From contig NHNW01000010.1 in NCBI GenBank assembly GCA_002786025.1, positions 558,001-622,000 of the forward strand: a stretch of 64,000 nucleotides of DNA, in the 5' to 3' direction. A model generated the notes under the pieces. It worked only from the letters and a program-made list of their open reading frames with translations, had not been told where the DNA came from and made no database searches. The DNA is from Zasmidium citrigriseum. Lineage: Eukaryota; Ascomycota; Dothideomycetes; Mycosphaerellales; Mycosphaerellaceae. Shown here piece by piece: positions 1 to 10,328 of the stretch. How positions within the stretch are numbered: the first letter of the stretch is position 1; each line of letters opens with the position of its first letter. Made by a program: the position numbers and the translations under genes.

Positions 1-300
1 GTTCGCAGTGTTCGCAGAAAAGCAAAAGCAATTCAGTCTTTACAATACCTCTTCGTGCCACTTCTCACCTTCACCATGGTCGCTTTTCGTCCATCCTCAC
101 AAGCTAGTGCCACAAGCGCGAATGTCAACATGTCTCAAGTGTTTGTTATAATGTACCTTCGCGTAATCGTCCAATATTCACGTGCGTGTGGCTAATATTC
201 TCGGCCTGAAGCCTATCGATTTCGGCTTTTAAAAGCCCAAAGTTCCTCCTCACACTTCTTCCTCTCGTCTCAACATCGAGTCCACGGAAACGCTTTCACC
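1..300. promoter_or_regulatory. Upstream region of the DPH3-like gene
   Basis: No open frame here looks coding. The last 60 bases before the ATG at 301 are pyrimidine-rich, as is usual for fungal leaders. I see no clear TATA or operator motif. Confidence 0.4.
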
Positions 301-627
301 ATGTCTGAAGACAACATCTACGATGAGATCGAGATCGAGGTAATTCCTAGTCTCCATGTATACAACCCAACTGCCGCTGACCCCACTTTGCTTGTACAGG
401 ATATGACCTACGACGAAACCCTCCAAATCTACCACTACCCATGCCCCTGCGGCGACCGCTTCGAAATCAACATCGACGACTTACGCGACGGTGAAGAGAT
501 TGCTGTATGTCCGAGCTGTAGTCTGCAGATACGAGTCATCTTTGATGTGGATGATTTGCCGAAGCCGGATGGTGGTGGCGAGGGGGCAAAGGTGCAGGCG
601 GCGCCGCAGCAGGTTGTAGCGACTTGA
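301..627 (+). CDS. DPH3: Diphthamide biosynthesis protein 3 (CSL zinc-finger, Kti11)
   Basis: Small CSL-type zinc protein that donates electrons to the radical-SAM Dph1-Dph2 enzyme in diphthamide synthesis on elongation factor 2; in yeast it also works with Elongator in tRNA wobble-uridine modification. Two exons (301-339, 400-627) give 88 residues, the usual family size. The frame shows the acidic N-terminal start, then the two zinc-ligand pairs CPCG and CPSC, and the conserved FDVDDL tail. The 60-nt intron (340-399, GTAATT...ACAG) is a multiple of three with no in-frame stop, so the unspliced frame is also open. The C-terminus is a short Gly/Ala/Gln-rich extension. Family identity is clear from the cysteine pattern; function is taken from the family. 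Confidence 0.93.
   Translation: MSEDNIYDEIEIEVIPSLHVYNPTAADPTLLVQDMTYDETLQIYHYPCPCGDRFEINIDDLRDGEEIAVCPSCSLQIRVIFDVDDLPKPDGGGEGAKVQAAPQQVVAT
340..399 (+). other. Stop-free 60-nt intron of DPH3
   Basis: Removing it joins the acidic N-terminus directly to DMTYDE, as in the family. Its length divides by three and it contains no stop in the gene's frame, so retention would insert 20 residues. Confidence 0.85.
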
Positions 628-1251
628 AGAGGTGTTGATGATGAGGGTGTAGAAGAAGCAAGGGATAGGAGACGTTTCCGTATGGTGAGCGCATGGGGAG
701 GCTCATGAGGTGATGGAAGAGCAGGGAAGATGCGAGTGGATATGCTCGGGCGAGTGAAGCCGATTTCGTCCCAGTGCGTGTTGTTGTGCCTGCTTGCAAA
801 ATAGTCCGCCGGTGTCATCAAAGGACACAGTGCGGCTCCGGAGGATGCTGCACACCACTGTCCTCGCTCCGACTGAGCGAAGGGTTGAGACAGTTTGAAC
901 ACGCGCATTACGGAAGCGTTCTGTATGGCCTCTGGGTTCAAAGGCTTAAAGACGTTGGTGAAGATGCATGGCACTCAGCTCGACAAGGAGCGCGGAAAAG
1001 ACATGAGCAAGAGCCCATGAGAGAAACGGGCGGAGTTCCGAATAAGTTATTTGAGCTTCGTGAGATATAGCGGAGAGCATTCGACAGAACAAACATCATG
1101 CAAAGCCTGCCAGCGGCTCACATGACCGCTACAGCATATCCACTGAAGCCCGCTCCCGATTTCATTCATCTGCTTCATGGCGCAGGACCACCTGCGAACA
1201 TCCACAATCAGCCTGTACATTCTCCAGAAAACTTGTAGTCTACTCAGTCGT
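628..1251. other. Convergent 3' intergenic region, DPH3 / frataxin
   Basis: Lies between the 3' ends of two converging genes. Short frames on both strands show no family resemblance. No repeat or RNA gene is visible. Confidence 0.5.
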
Positions 1252-1970
1252 CTACTCGGTGGGATCCATACTAGGTGTCGCCTCTTCGTGATGCGGGTCC
1301 AGGATCAGGCCGAGCTCTGATGCCAGTAGCGAGGTGAGAGTGCTGTTGTCGCGAAGGTAGACCCACTCGCCCACGCCTCCGCCTTCTTTCTGATGCATGC
1401 CCTCGCCAGTCACCACCCAGTCGTAGCGCTTGGGTCCAGACAGGGGCGATGAGAGCCAGATCTGCTTGTTTGGTGGCTGCTTATTGATCACGTAGGTGCC
1501 ATTGGGAGGGAACGTGATCGTCAGCACGCCGGCCTAGATATCCGGTGTCAGTACTTTTGCATTTGTATTCCAATCTTTCATGCAGCTCCCGGGACGCATA
1601 CGCTGTATTCTACCTCCACGTCCTCTCTACCTTCTTGCAGCTGCTCCGCCTTCTCATTCAATGCATCCATGAACTCCTCTGAGCGGTCGTGGTACTCCTC
1701 ATCAGTGACCTCGGTCGGCTGGCTTGCGCGAGTAGCTTCTGATGCGTCCTCCTTCGGTGGTTGAGGCTCTTCGGTGTCTGGCATCAAACCAGCATGCGAG
1801 CTCCTCGTCGACGAAATCCATCGTGACTGCGATGCTTGTACTCTGACGACTCCAAGACGGCCAGCTGGTGCATTGAATTGGCGAACATTGGAGGGACGGA
1901 TGAGGACTCTGGTCCTTGATGCATTGGTGACGGTTTGGCGGATCAGGCGCCCTGCGGTTGGTGTCGACAT
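1252..1970 (-). CDS. YFH1: Frataxin, mitochondrial iron-sulfur cluster assembly factor
   Basis: Frataxin stimulates the mitochondrial cysteine desulfurase/scaffold complex that builds Fe-S clusters. Two exons (1970-1602 and 1533-1252, 68-nt intron with GTATGC donor and TAG acceptor) encode 216 residues. The first 50 or so residues are rich in Arg, Ser and Thr, as expected of a mitochondrial presequence. An acidic helix follows ([19 protein letters not shown]), which in the family carries iron-binding acidic residues, then the beta-sheet core with [28 protein letters not shown] and a final helix. Splicing gives the conserved YSAGVLTI strand across the junction, which supports the intron. An acidic C-terminal tail of about 15 residues is extra to the core fold. 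Confidence 0.93.
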
Positions 1971-2312
1971 CTTCGCTGGATGCCGTGAACAAGGTGGTGG
2001 CTTGAAGCTTGGGATCTTGGTCGGATGGGTGTGACGGTCTTACTAAATGGAGGACGTTCAGCGGTCAAGAAGGAGAGTGGAATGGGCAGGTGAGTTCTGA
2101 GCGTTTGCGAAGCTTTTGCGGGGAGAGCTCCAGAGGAGGCCCTTGCTGCCACATGGATGCCAAGGATATCAACGTCACCGATCAATAAGTGAATTAACTC
2201 AAGGGTGTGCCTTTGCAACAAGATATTGAACTTTGGATGAATGCAATATCAATGTTCAATTCATTCAGATCGTCATATGTCACCCATTCGGGTCTCCAGC
2301 TTCTGGTCACGT
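1971..2312. promoter_or_regulatory. Frataxin upstream region
   Basis: 342 bases between the frataxin start and the stop of the next gene upstream, both on the minus strand. It must hold the frataxin promoter and the transporter 3' end. No distinct motif recognised. Confidence 0.4.
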
Positions 2313-4232
2313 TTAAGCCTTGCGTTCAGCATTTACCTCCTGGACATTCTCGTCAAAGTCAACCTTCTCCTTGTCTACGCCAAAGTTGTCGACAGCACCG
2401 CCCATGTTCACAGTCATCTCCTTGCCCTTGCGGCCGATCAAGTACCATGGTAGCTCGAATACAGCGTCGATTGCTTCGAGACTCTTGCCCGCAAGCTCTG
2501 GCAGGAAGAACCAGGACCATAGCAGTCCGAGCAAAGTCACCACGGAGAAGAACATCATTGTCCCGCCTGTCGTCATCGAAATAAACATCAATTTGGGAAT
2601 TAGCAGGTATTCTGGCATGTATAGAGGTGTAGTTCTGCAAGCTTACCTCGGGAACAGCTTTGCTGTTGCCGTATTGATTGACGAAGTGGACTGTCATGGC
2701 GAACGATCCACCGATGGCTCGAAGTCGCAGAGGATAGATCTCGGAGTTAATCAGGTACTGGATGCTGTTCCAACCCATAGCCCAACCGAAGCCAGACAGA
2801 TAGATCATCACGATGGCTCCAGTGGCGGCAGACTTCTCGCTCTTGGTCTGGGTCTCGGGATCGTCCACTTTAGTATCAATCAGCAGGAAGATGGCCATGT
2901 ATAACATAGCAATGAACTGGAGAGTGATTCCGGTCATCAGAGATCGTTTACGGCCAACGAAGTCGATGAGGAACAGAGCACAGATCAGAGCCGAGACGAA
3001 CTTGACGACGCCGAAGATTGCGGTCTAGAGGATCGTTAATGATGTGTTCCGTATTCATAGGTCTGGCTAGATAACTTACTGCGAAGAGCTTCTCGTTCGA
3101 TCCGGTCTGTCCAACCATCTGTTGTAACGTTAGCAGAGCTTCCAAGTAGTTTCGAAATGACACATTCCTCGAAGTATTCTGGGGCATAGATTGTTATCGA
3201 GTTCGCACCACTCCATTGACCAAGCAACTGAGACATGACCGAGAGCATCAGTCGATACCGGTTTCCAGGAGATGACACCAGTTCTTTGAGAACACCAGTC
3301 CAATGGGCACCTCTCGTAGCTTCCCGCTCACGGTCGAGCTGGTCGTTGATATCCACAAGCTCAGATTGAACAAACCAGTGGTCCTCTGGCAGGTGTCGGA
3401 GCTTGGAAAGGTTCTTTGCAGCCTTCTCGTGCTTGCCGATTTTGACGAGCCATCTGGGGCTTTCGATGGCGAGGAACGACGTCGTGAAGATGATGGCGGC
3501 GAAGTAGATGTGTAGAAGGTTGGGGACGACCCATTGGAGCTGGGACGAGTCCGAGATGTGGATCGAGGAACCCCATGAGGCGAAGTATCCAAGCATGATT
3601 CCTAGGTAGACACTGCCAGAGAACATGCAGACTGCCAGTCCTCGTGTGAATTTCGGTGCAACCTCCGCCCTGCACAACGATTTGGTGAGCAGCCTGCCAA
3701 ACGAGTGACACGTTGAAGCGAGGGTCCAAACTTACAGGTACGTAGGTGCCACAACAGTCGTCTGACCAATGCCCAATCCAGCGATGAAACGACCTGCATA
3801 GACCATTCCAATGCTACCATTCGAAGCAGCAGCCAGAAAGATTGCAATACCGAAGACCCAGATCACACAGAGTTGTCGCGTTGCCCACAGACGACCAATC
3901 TTGTCGGTGATGAAGAAGGCGAATAAAGCACCGCCAATCGAACCGAGCTGTACCATAGATGTGATGTTGGAAAGGAGATCCGCCTGCTCGGTTTCGGTTT
4001 TCGAGGGATCTTTCAGGCCAAAGAGGTTGATGAAGCTCTTCTGTGAGGCCGACGTGCCGATAAGACCTTCGTCCAAACCACGGGCAGCACCCATGAGGCC
4101 GAAAACTGCGATTCGATCAGTTTCCAATCGTCGTCCGAAACGTGTGACTCGTTACTCACCGAAAATTCCATACCACAGCCTCCAATTCAAAATCTCCTTT
4201 GGAGAATCATCCTGTCGCTTCAAGAACAACAT
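2313..4232 (-). CDS. MFS sugar-porter family transporter (quinate/sugar permease-like) with two damaged splice sites
   Basis: Proton-coupled sugar or quinate-type permease of the plasma membrane. Six exons (4232-4160, 4105-3736, 3669-3168, 3118-3080, 3024-2647, 2588-2313) restore one 545-residue frame of normal family length: NWRLWYG start, GLDEGLIGT in TM1, DKIGR loop, RFIAGLGIG, ESPRWLVK, GQWSGANSIT, DFVGRK, PLRLRAIG, NQYGNSKAVPE, and PELAGKSLE after TM12. Introns 1, 2 and 4 are canonical. Intron 3 (3119-3167) must begin GAATGT, one base from GTATGT. Intron 5 (2589-2646) must end TTG, one base from TAG. Canonical alternatives give a weak donor GTCATT adding two residues for intron 3, and an early stop for intron 5. 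The gene is therefore either decaying or spliced unconventionally. Substrate is not determined. The dehydrogenase upstream on the same strand may be a metabolic partner. Confidence 0.82.
2589..2646 (-). other. Intron 5 of the MFS gene: GT...TG borders
   Basis: The donor is a good GTAAGC and a CTAAT branch-like element lies 10 bases before the expected 3' border. The frame-restoring border reads AAATTG before the ATGTTTATT exon start. The nearest real AG downstream (minus-strand GACGACAG) puts the next exon out of frame with a stop after three codons. Confidence 0.75.
3119..3167 (-). other. Intron 3 of the MFS gene: GA...AG borders
   Basis: The exon ends in TACTTCGAG. The next six bases are GAATGT where a donor such as GTATGT is expected. 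A CTAAC branch motif and an ACAG acceptor are intact. Joining GAG to ATGGTTGGACAG gives the family pattern APEYFEMVGQTG. Confidence 0.7.
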
Positions 4233-5340
4233 CTTGGCCGTTGAGAAGCTTGGCTTCGCTGATGAAAAGCTTGTGCAGACAACCACCAAGAAAGCAACAA
4301 GAGTCCAAAGTAAGAAAGCTCTCTCACCAAGCCCTCCGGTGCTGCTTGGACGCCGCGGCGCCAGCGGCGTTACCTAGTATTTATACGTGCCCTCGAGACG
4401 TCCGAACATCGCACTTGCAGCTGGGCAAAGATTGTACCGAGTGGGCGAACGAGCATTTCGCCTCTTTCTCCACGCCGCTAACTCCTGCGAACAGGGTATG
4501 GGGCACTTGCGGAGTGCACAGCAACGTGGAGATAGCCGGAGAAGCAGAGCGGCGAGCGCCCAAGAGGGTGCGGATGCTACATGCCAAGTAGGCCAAGACG
4601 TTACCATCGAACGGTTCCGGTAGTGATATATCAGAGGTCGCAGAAGGATTTCGCTGATGGCTGCGGTGCTCATGAGTCGATGCAGGTTCGGAGCCGCGCC
4701 GTGCCAATGACTGTCAGCGCTATCGAAATACGGGCAAGCTGTGCCGTCTTGTTGAGCTCCGTCACGCGCCCTGTCGTGCTGTGCCGGTGGTCGTCTGAGC
4801 AGTATCGGCCTGTCATCAAACGCGAGAGGATTGGCTGCGGCATGCCTTGTTCGGTATTGCGCGGCGTTTGCAGGCATGTGCAGGCACGTGAAAGTGGAGC
4901 AGTCCACCCCCATGGAGAAAAGCCTCCACTTCTCGTGTAGCCCGCGTGCTGCTGGAAACGTTTCCGAGGAGGCGGGATGCGAGGCCGGCTGCGAAAATAT
5001 CGTTGAAAAGTGGATATGATTCCGCTGTTGAACATCGCTTCCGTGTGCTACTGCTAGTATGTCCTGATAATCAGCCACAGCCGCAGTGTCTTGCGGTGAG
5101 CATTCGGCCGACATGCCGCTGGTAGACTCCCCGTATCGAGGCCATCTCGCGAGCTGTTCTCCTAGAGCCGCAAATTTTGGTGGCCAACAAGAAGTCCAGT
5201 CCGGAGCGATTGTTGTTAGTAGTCTCCTTTAGCCAATTCAATGGCATAGAAAAGTCGAATCCTTGAGGAAGTGGCCCACCGACGCTGACATTTCCAATGG
5301 TCCTTTCTGGGCCTGGACTCCGCAATGCAGTATTTTCGTA
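4233..5340. other. 1.1-kb intergenic region between two minus-strand genes
   Basis: Contains the transporter promoter (right of 4232) and the 3' end of the dehydrogenase gene. Several overlapping frames exist on both strands, but none resembles a known protein or has clean exon structure. Nothing further is supported. Confidence 0.45.
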
Positions 5341-6529
5341 TCATGCGTCGACCTTGATGCGTGGTTTACCCACTTTATCGGCTTCCTCATTCAACGCATT
5401 GACTTCGGCCTCAACGTAAGGAATGCCAGTCTTTCGCCGGGTCTCCTCCGTTATCTGTTCAATCTCTCCGGGGAAGTAGATTCGATCCACGCCAGCCGCT
5501 TTATCCGAGTCGACGACTCGTTTGTAAAGGTAGTCCATTCGCTCTCGGAAGTCGTCCAGGGACACGAAAAGATCAGGCTTGATTGCCACGAAGAAATGTC
5601 CAACATCGGCGGGCTTGTTACTTGGATCGTAGGGACCAGTTACATGACCGGCGAAGGCGCTGCCAGAGAGTACTCCTGAGAAGACATCCATCACTACGAA
5701 CAGGCTCCTTGTCAGTTCGATGGTTGCAATGCAGATTTGGGGCACCTACTGATTGATAGACCTGACCCTTTCGGGCCTCCCATTGGAAGCATAACGCCTT
5801 CTAGAGCTTTGGCAGGGTCATCAGTCTGTCGACCCTCTCCATCAAGAGCCCAGTCCGTTGGAATCTTCTCCCCTCGACGTTTGGCTTTGTAGATCTTGCC
5901 TCTGGCGGCGACTGAAGGTGCCATGTCTAGGATGAAGGGCTTCTCCTTGCCACCAGGTGCTCCACAGGCAATGGGACTGACACCCATCAACTTTGACTTG
6001 CCTCCCCAAGCTGGAAGCGCTGGCGAACTGTTGGTAAAGACTAGACTCATCATGTTGGCATCGATTGCCTTCTGGACAATCCAAGCTAAAGCCAACGTTA
6101 TTGGTGCATCCTAAGAAAGCGTTCGATGCAAGACTTACCCGACATGCCGAAGTGGTTACTATGTTTAACGCTGACCATACCAATACCATAGGTCTGAGCC
6201 ATCTCTATGGCCTTTCCCATGCCCATATCGGCTGCCAAAAAGCCAAAGCCATTGTGAGCGTCGACTTGGCCAACAACGGGCGTGATTTCCTTCCAAGTTG
6301 GAGAGGCCTTTGCATCAAGTGCACCTTGTCTGACCCGAGTCATGTAAGATGGGATGCGGTTGACTCCGTGTGTGTCTATGCCTCGCAGGTCTGCAGCCAC
6401 CAGGCACTTGGCTACGATGGCAGCATTTTCGGCCGAGACTCCGTTGCCTTTCAGTACTTCCTCCACGAAGCTCTGTGCGTTCTCCGGGCGAACATGGAGC
6501 TTGCGAGCTTCTGCTGTCTCTTCGGCCAT
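5341..6529 (-). CDS. LDH2/MDH2-family NAD(P)-dependent malate/L-lactate/ureidoglycolate-type dehydrogenase
   Basis: Member of the LDH2/MDH2 oxidoreductase family, which oxidises 2-hydroxy acids (malate, sulfolactate, ureidoglycolate and relatives) with NAD(P) and is unrelated to classical lactate dehydrogenase. Three exons (6529-6139, 6085-5750, 5693-5341) give 359 residues, typical of the family. Conserved stretches seen: LRGIDTHGVNRIP, the SNHFGMS loop with the presumed catalytic His, TNSSPALPAWGG, PFILDMAPSVAARGKI, GGPKGSGLSIMMD and FSGVLSGSAF. Introns of 53 and 56 nt have GTAAGT and GTAGGT donors. In each case the acceptor chosen restores a conserved motif and nearer AGs do not. The substrate cannot be told from sequence. 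The MFS transporter gene lies downstream on the same strand. Confidence 0.9.
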
Positions 6530-7514
6530 ATTAATTTATCTTGAAAGTTGAAGTCGAAATGGTATTGCTGGTCTTTCGATGGAATTGGTTCGGATACCGA
6601 ACGTCTGTCAAGGCTTTATAGGTTTGTCTGTTGATCCGTGTTCGGACTCATCAATACACTGGCATGGCAAATGTTTGCTCAACGCATTGGCTCTTGGTAG
6701 ACCGTTAAGGAGCGGATCCGCGATGGCAAAGATGGTCGGTAGCGGATCCGGATCTCACAGAGTGCGCAGTCGTCTCAATATGCTCGGACTCGGCCCGGTA
6801 GCGAGGTCGGAGTGCTGTGTAATGGAGAACAGGTTATTGGCCTGTGTTCAGCAATTTCTCGTTTCATGCAAGAAGATACAATTGCTATGAGAAGGTGTAG
6901 ACCGTCATCTTCCACCTTCCCATGTCTCCATCGTCCCGGGTAAGGCGATCTCCGGGTAGGCGGTCCTGCAGATTGCACGGCACAATCTTGCAGCTTTAGT
7001 GAAAGCATTCTCATCCTCTTCGGGGTCTTGCAAACGATGCGCTATAGAATGTCGACCTAGCTATACAGCCGGCTACGAATAAGGCTGTGGTGATGTCTGT
7101 TTTACATTAGTTCAACAAGTTGTTCCCGTGGGATGTCTTTAGGAGAGACGCGTGGGCGCGGCTTCTTGGACAGGCTTGGCCAATCAACGACCACGAGGCA
7201 CACCACCGACATGTTCAGACCGACGAGTCACATGAACGGCCTGATAGCCACGCCGCCAGCCTACAGCCCACCTCTTCGCCCACGCCGCCGTCGTGGCATC
7301 CTCCGCCGCCCCTATAGCCAACCTGGACCCCGCGCCATGGAGAGATAGCATCATTAGCCGGCTGCCTGAGCCCGACGACCACTCGTTCGCTGTCGAACTC
7401 GACGAGCTCCCACCGCCGAGTCTCGCCCCGAGGACCACGCCTGTTGCACTCCGACCTACTTCACCTCAGAGTCACCGTCGCAGGCGCAAGCTCTGCGACC
7501 TTCTTGAGCGCGAG
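6530..7514. promoter_or_regulatory. Divergent promoter region, dehydrogenase / phosphate transporter
   Basis: 985 bases separating two divergently transcribed genes. It holds two exact copies of AGCGGATCCG 30 bases apart (6711-6720, 6741-6750). The part from 7293 rightwards is open in the frame of the phosphate transporter. Confidence 0.5.
6711..6750. promoter_or_regulatory. Pair of CGG-N2-CCG palindromes
   Basis: AGCGGATCCG occurs at 6711-6720 and again at 6741-6750. The inner CGGATCCG is a perfect palindrome made of inverted CGG triplets, the half-site bound by many Zn2Cys6 fungal activators. Spacing start to start is 30 bases, close to three helical turns. Binding is inferred, not shown. 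Confidence 0.4.
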
Positions 7515-10206
7515 ATGAAGTTCTCCCACAGCATCCAGTTCAACGCTGTGCCGGACTGGTCCTCCAACTACATTTCCTACTCCAACCTCAAGAAGCTCAT
7601 ATATCAGCTTGAGAAACAGATAAATCAGAATGGCCAGCCTACGTCGAGCCATGATCCTGAGTCTTCCCCTCTACTGACGACAGGCTCTCTGGATGATCCC
7701 GACAAGGTGTTTTCGAGGAAGTTGGATGATGAACTTGAGAAGATATGCAGCTTCTACCAGCTGAAAGAGCTCGAAATTTTGGGCGAGGTCGATGCACTCA
7801 TCAACGACGTCGAGGAGTTCGAAGCCGAGCATGCCGCCGGCGAGGATGGCGAAGACGGCCTGCGCAGGCAAAGCGTTTGGGCAAAAGCACGGCAACAGAG
7901 CATATTCCGCACATTCACGCAGCCACAGAAGCGGAGGAAGACTTCAACCATAAGTAGCGGAAAGGCAGGGCGCGCTCCAGAAGAGGAAGACGAAAGCGAT
8001 GACGATGATAATGAGCAGACCGCTCTCAACAAGAGCCAGGCATCTTTAGAGAGGCGTCCCACAACTCGCTCAAGGGGGTTCTCGACGGGCGAACGGGCAG
8101 AGGACCTCTCTGCTTCGGACTACCGCCGTAGGCCGAGCACTGCCTTCAACGACTTTGGCGACGATGCCCTTCAAGCACTCTACGACGAAGGCATCACGCT
8201 CAAGAAACGTATTGTGAATCTCTACGTGAACATATGTGAGCTTCGATCTTTCATTCAGCTGAACCAAACGGGCTTCAGTAAGGTTCTGAAGAAGTATGAT
8301 AAAATCCTGGACCGGAATCTGAAGAGCGCGTACATCGACTCAAAGGTCAAGCCAGCCCAGCCGTTTCAACAGAGCTCGATGGATCGCTTGGATGAGAATC
8401 TTCGAAGAGTCGAAGGAGCCTACGCGAGTATTGTCACCAAAGGCGACGTAGAAGCTGCACGGCGGGAATTGCGCCTGTCCCTGAGAGAGCACGTCGTGTG
8501 GGAGCGCAATACAGTCTGGAGAGAGATGATCGGCATTGAAAGGAAAGCCCAGGCCGCGAACTTGGGCATACGAAATACCATGCTTGGACAAGATACTGAT
8601 CCCAAGAAGGCAAGACTGCAGGGAGACGACGATGACGGCACAGTCAAGGAGGTGACAACACCCATCGGCAAGTACAGATGTCCGAAGTTTTTGATCTCGG
8701 GCACATTCTGGGTGCTAGTCGCCATCATCGCAATCTTTACGGTACTCCTGGCTGTGCCAATCATGGATCGACCTGAGCAGCAGAATTGCTTAGCACTGGT
8801 CATATTCGTCAGCTTGTTGTGGGCGACAGAGGTAAGACATCCCCTTCCAGATGTTGATGATGGTACAATCCTGACCAGGCTCTCAGGCAATACCCCTTTT
8901 CGTTACGTCTCTGCTGGTTCCGTTCCTCTGTGTGGTGCTTCAAGTCGTCCGAGAAGACGTCAAGCCGCACCGTCGACTGTCTAGCAAGGAGGCTGCAGGA
9001 TACGTCTTTGCATCCATGTGGACACCAGTCATCATGCTGCTACTTGGTGGCTTTACTACCGCGGCGGCTCTGAGCAAGTACAACATCGCCAAGATGATGG
9101 CTACCTTTGTACTGTCAAAAGCCGGCACCAAACCAAGGACCGTGCTCTTGACCAGCATGGGCGTGGCTACGTTTGCCAGCATGTGGATCAGCAACGTCGC
9201 TGCGCCTGTCCTCTGTTTCAGCATCATCCAGCCAATCCTGCGAAACCTGCCCGCCGATAGCGACATGTCCAAGGCACTGCTTCTGGGCATTGCGCTGGCC
9301 TCAAACATGGGGGGAGCAGCTTCACCGATTGCGTCGCCGCAGAATCTCATTGCACTGGAAAACATGGAGCCGCAGCCTGGATGGGGCACTTGGTTTTTCA
9401 TTGCACTACCTGTCTGCATCGTGACTATCCTCCTGATATGGTTGCTCTTGTTGGTGACCTTCAGACCTGGCCGGAACACCACAATCGTGCCCATCCGACC
9501 CATGAAGGACAAGTTCAACGGAGTGCAGTGGTTCATCTCGGTAGTCACTATTGTGACCATCGTGCTCTGGTGCATTAGTCACCAGCTGGAAGGTGTTTTC
9601 GGCGACATGGGCGTTATTGCCATAATCCCGCTCGTCCTCTTCTTTGGCACCGGAATCCTAACCAAAGAGGACTTCAACAACTTCCTGTGGACCATCATCA
9701 TTCTCGCCGCAGGTGGTCTGGCTCTCGGCAAGGCCGTCAACAGCTCCGGTTTGCTGAAGACCATTGCAATCTCTATTACGGATGCGGTTGCTGATCTCTC
9801 CCTGTACGGCGTGACCTGCGCATTCGCGGCCCTGATCGCGGTAGTGGCCACTTTCATCAGCCACACGGTTGCTGCGTTGATCATTCTTCCTTTGGTGCGC
9901 GAGGTTGGCGCAGGCATGGCCGAACCTCATCCCAACCTTCTCGTCATGGCTTCAGTGCTAATGGCATCCGCTGCGATGGGTCTGCCAACCAGCGGATTCC
10001 CCAACATGAGTGAGTGTCCCCTCTCCCTCGTCAATTTTGTCTCGTGCTGACTTTTGCTAGCCGCAATCATGATGGAGGACTCGCAGACAGGTCAAAGGTA
10101 CCTGCAAGTACGGCATTTCCTGACAAGAGGCGTTCCCAGCAGCGTCATCGCATATGGCATCATTATTGGCGTGGGGTACGGTCTCATGATGGCAGTTGGG
10201 TTTTAA
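7515..10206 (+). CDS. SPX-domain low-affinity phosphate transporter (Pho87/Pho90/Pho91-like)
   Basis: Phosphate:sodium/proton symporter-type carrier with an N-terminal SPX domain that senses inositol pyrophosphates and restrains uptake. Three exons (7515-8831, 8887-10009, 10061-10206) encode 861 residues, matching yeast Pho87/Pho90. The start is placed at MKFSHSIQFNAVPDW, the invariant SPX N-terminus, although the frame stays open upstream. The SPX part (to about residue 300) contains the Lys-rich LKKLIYQLEKQ helix, an acidic/Ser-rich insert, and the LNQTGFSKVLKKYDK helix with clustered lysines. From about residue 390 a polytopic DASS-type permease follows, with SNVAAPV, NMGGAASPIASPQN and SHTVAALIILP segments and the closing GLPTSGFPNMTA motif across the last junction. 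Plasma membrane or vacuolar location (Pho91) cannot be settled. Confidence 0.93.
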
Positions 10207-10328
10207 CGACAGCCCGGCGAAACTGCCGCGAGTACACATGTAGAATGCACATCGAAATCGTCATCCTTGGAGAGCCAGCCTTGTGTCTTGTTCAACCAGT
10301 TTCCTCGTACGGTGTCCTGTTTCCATTC

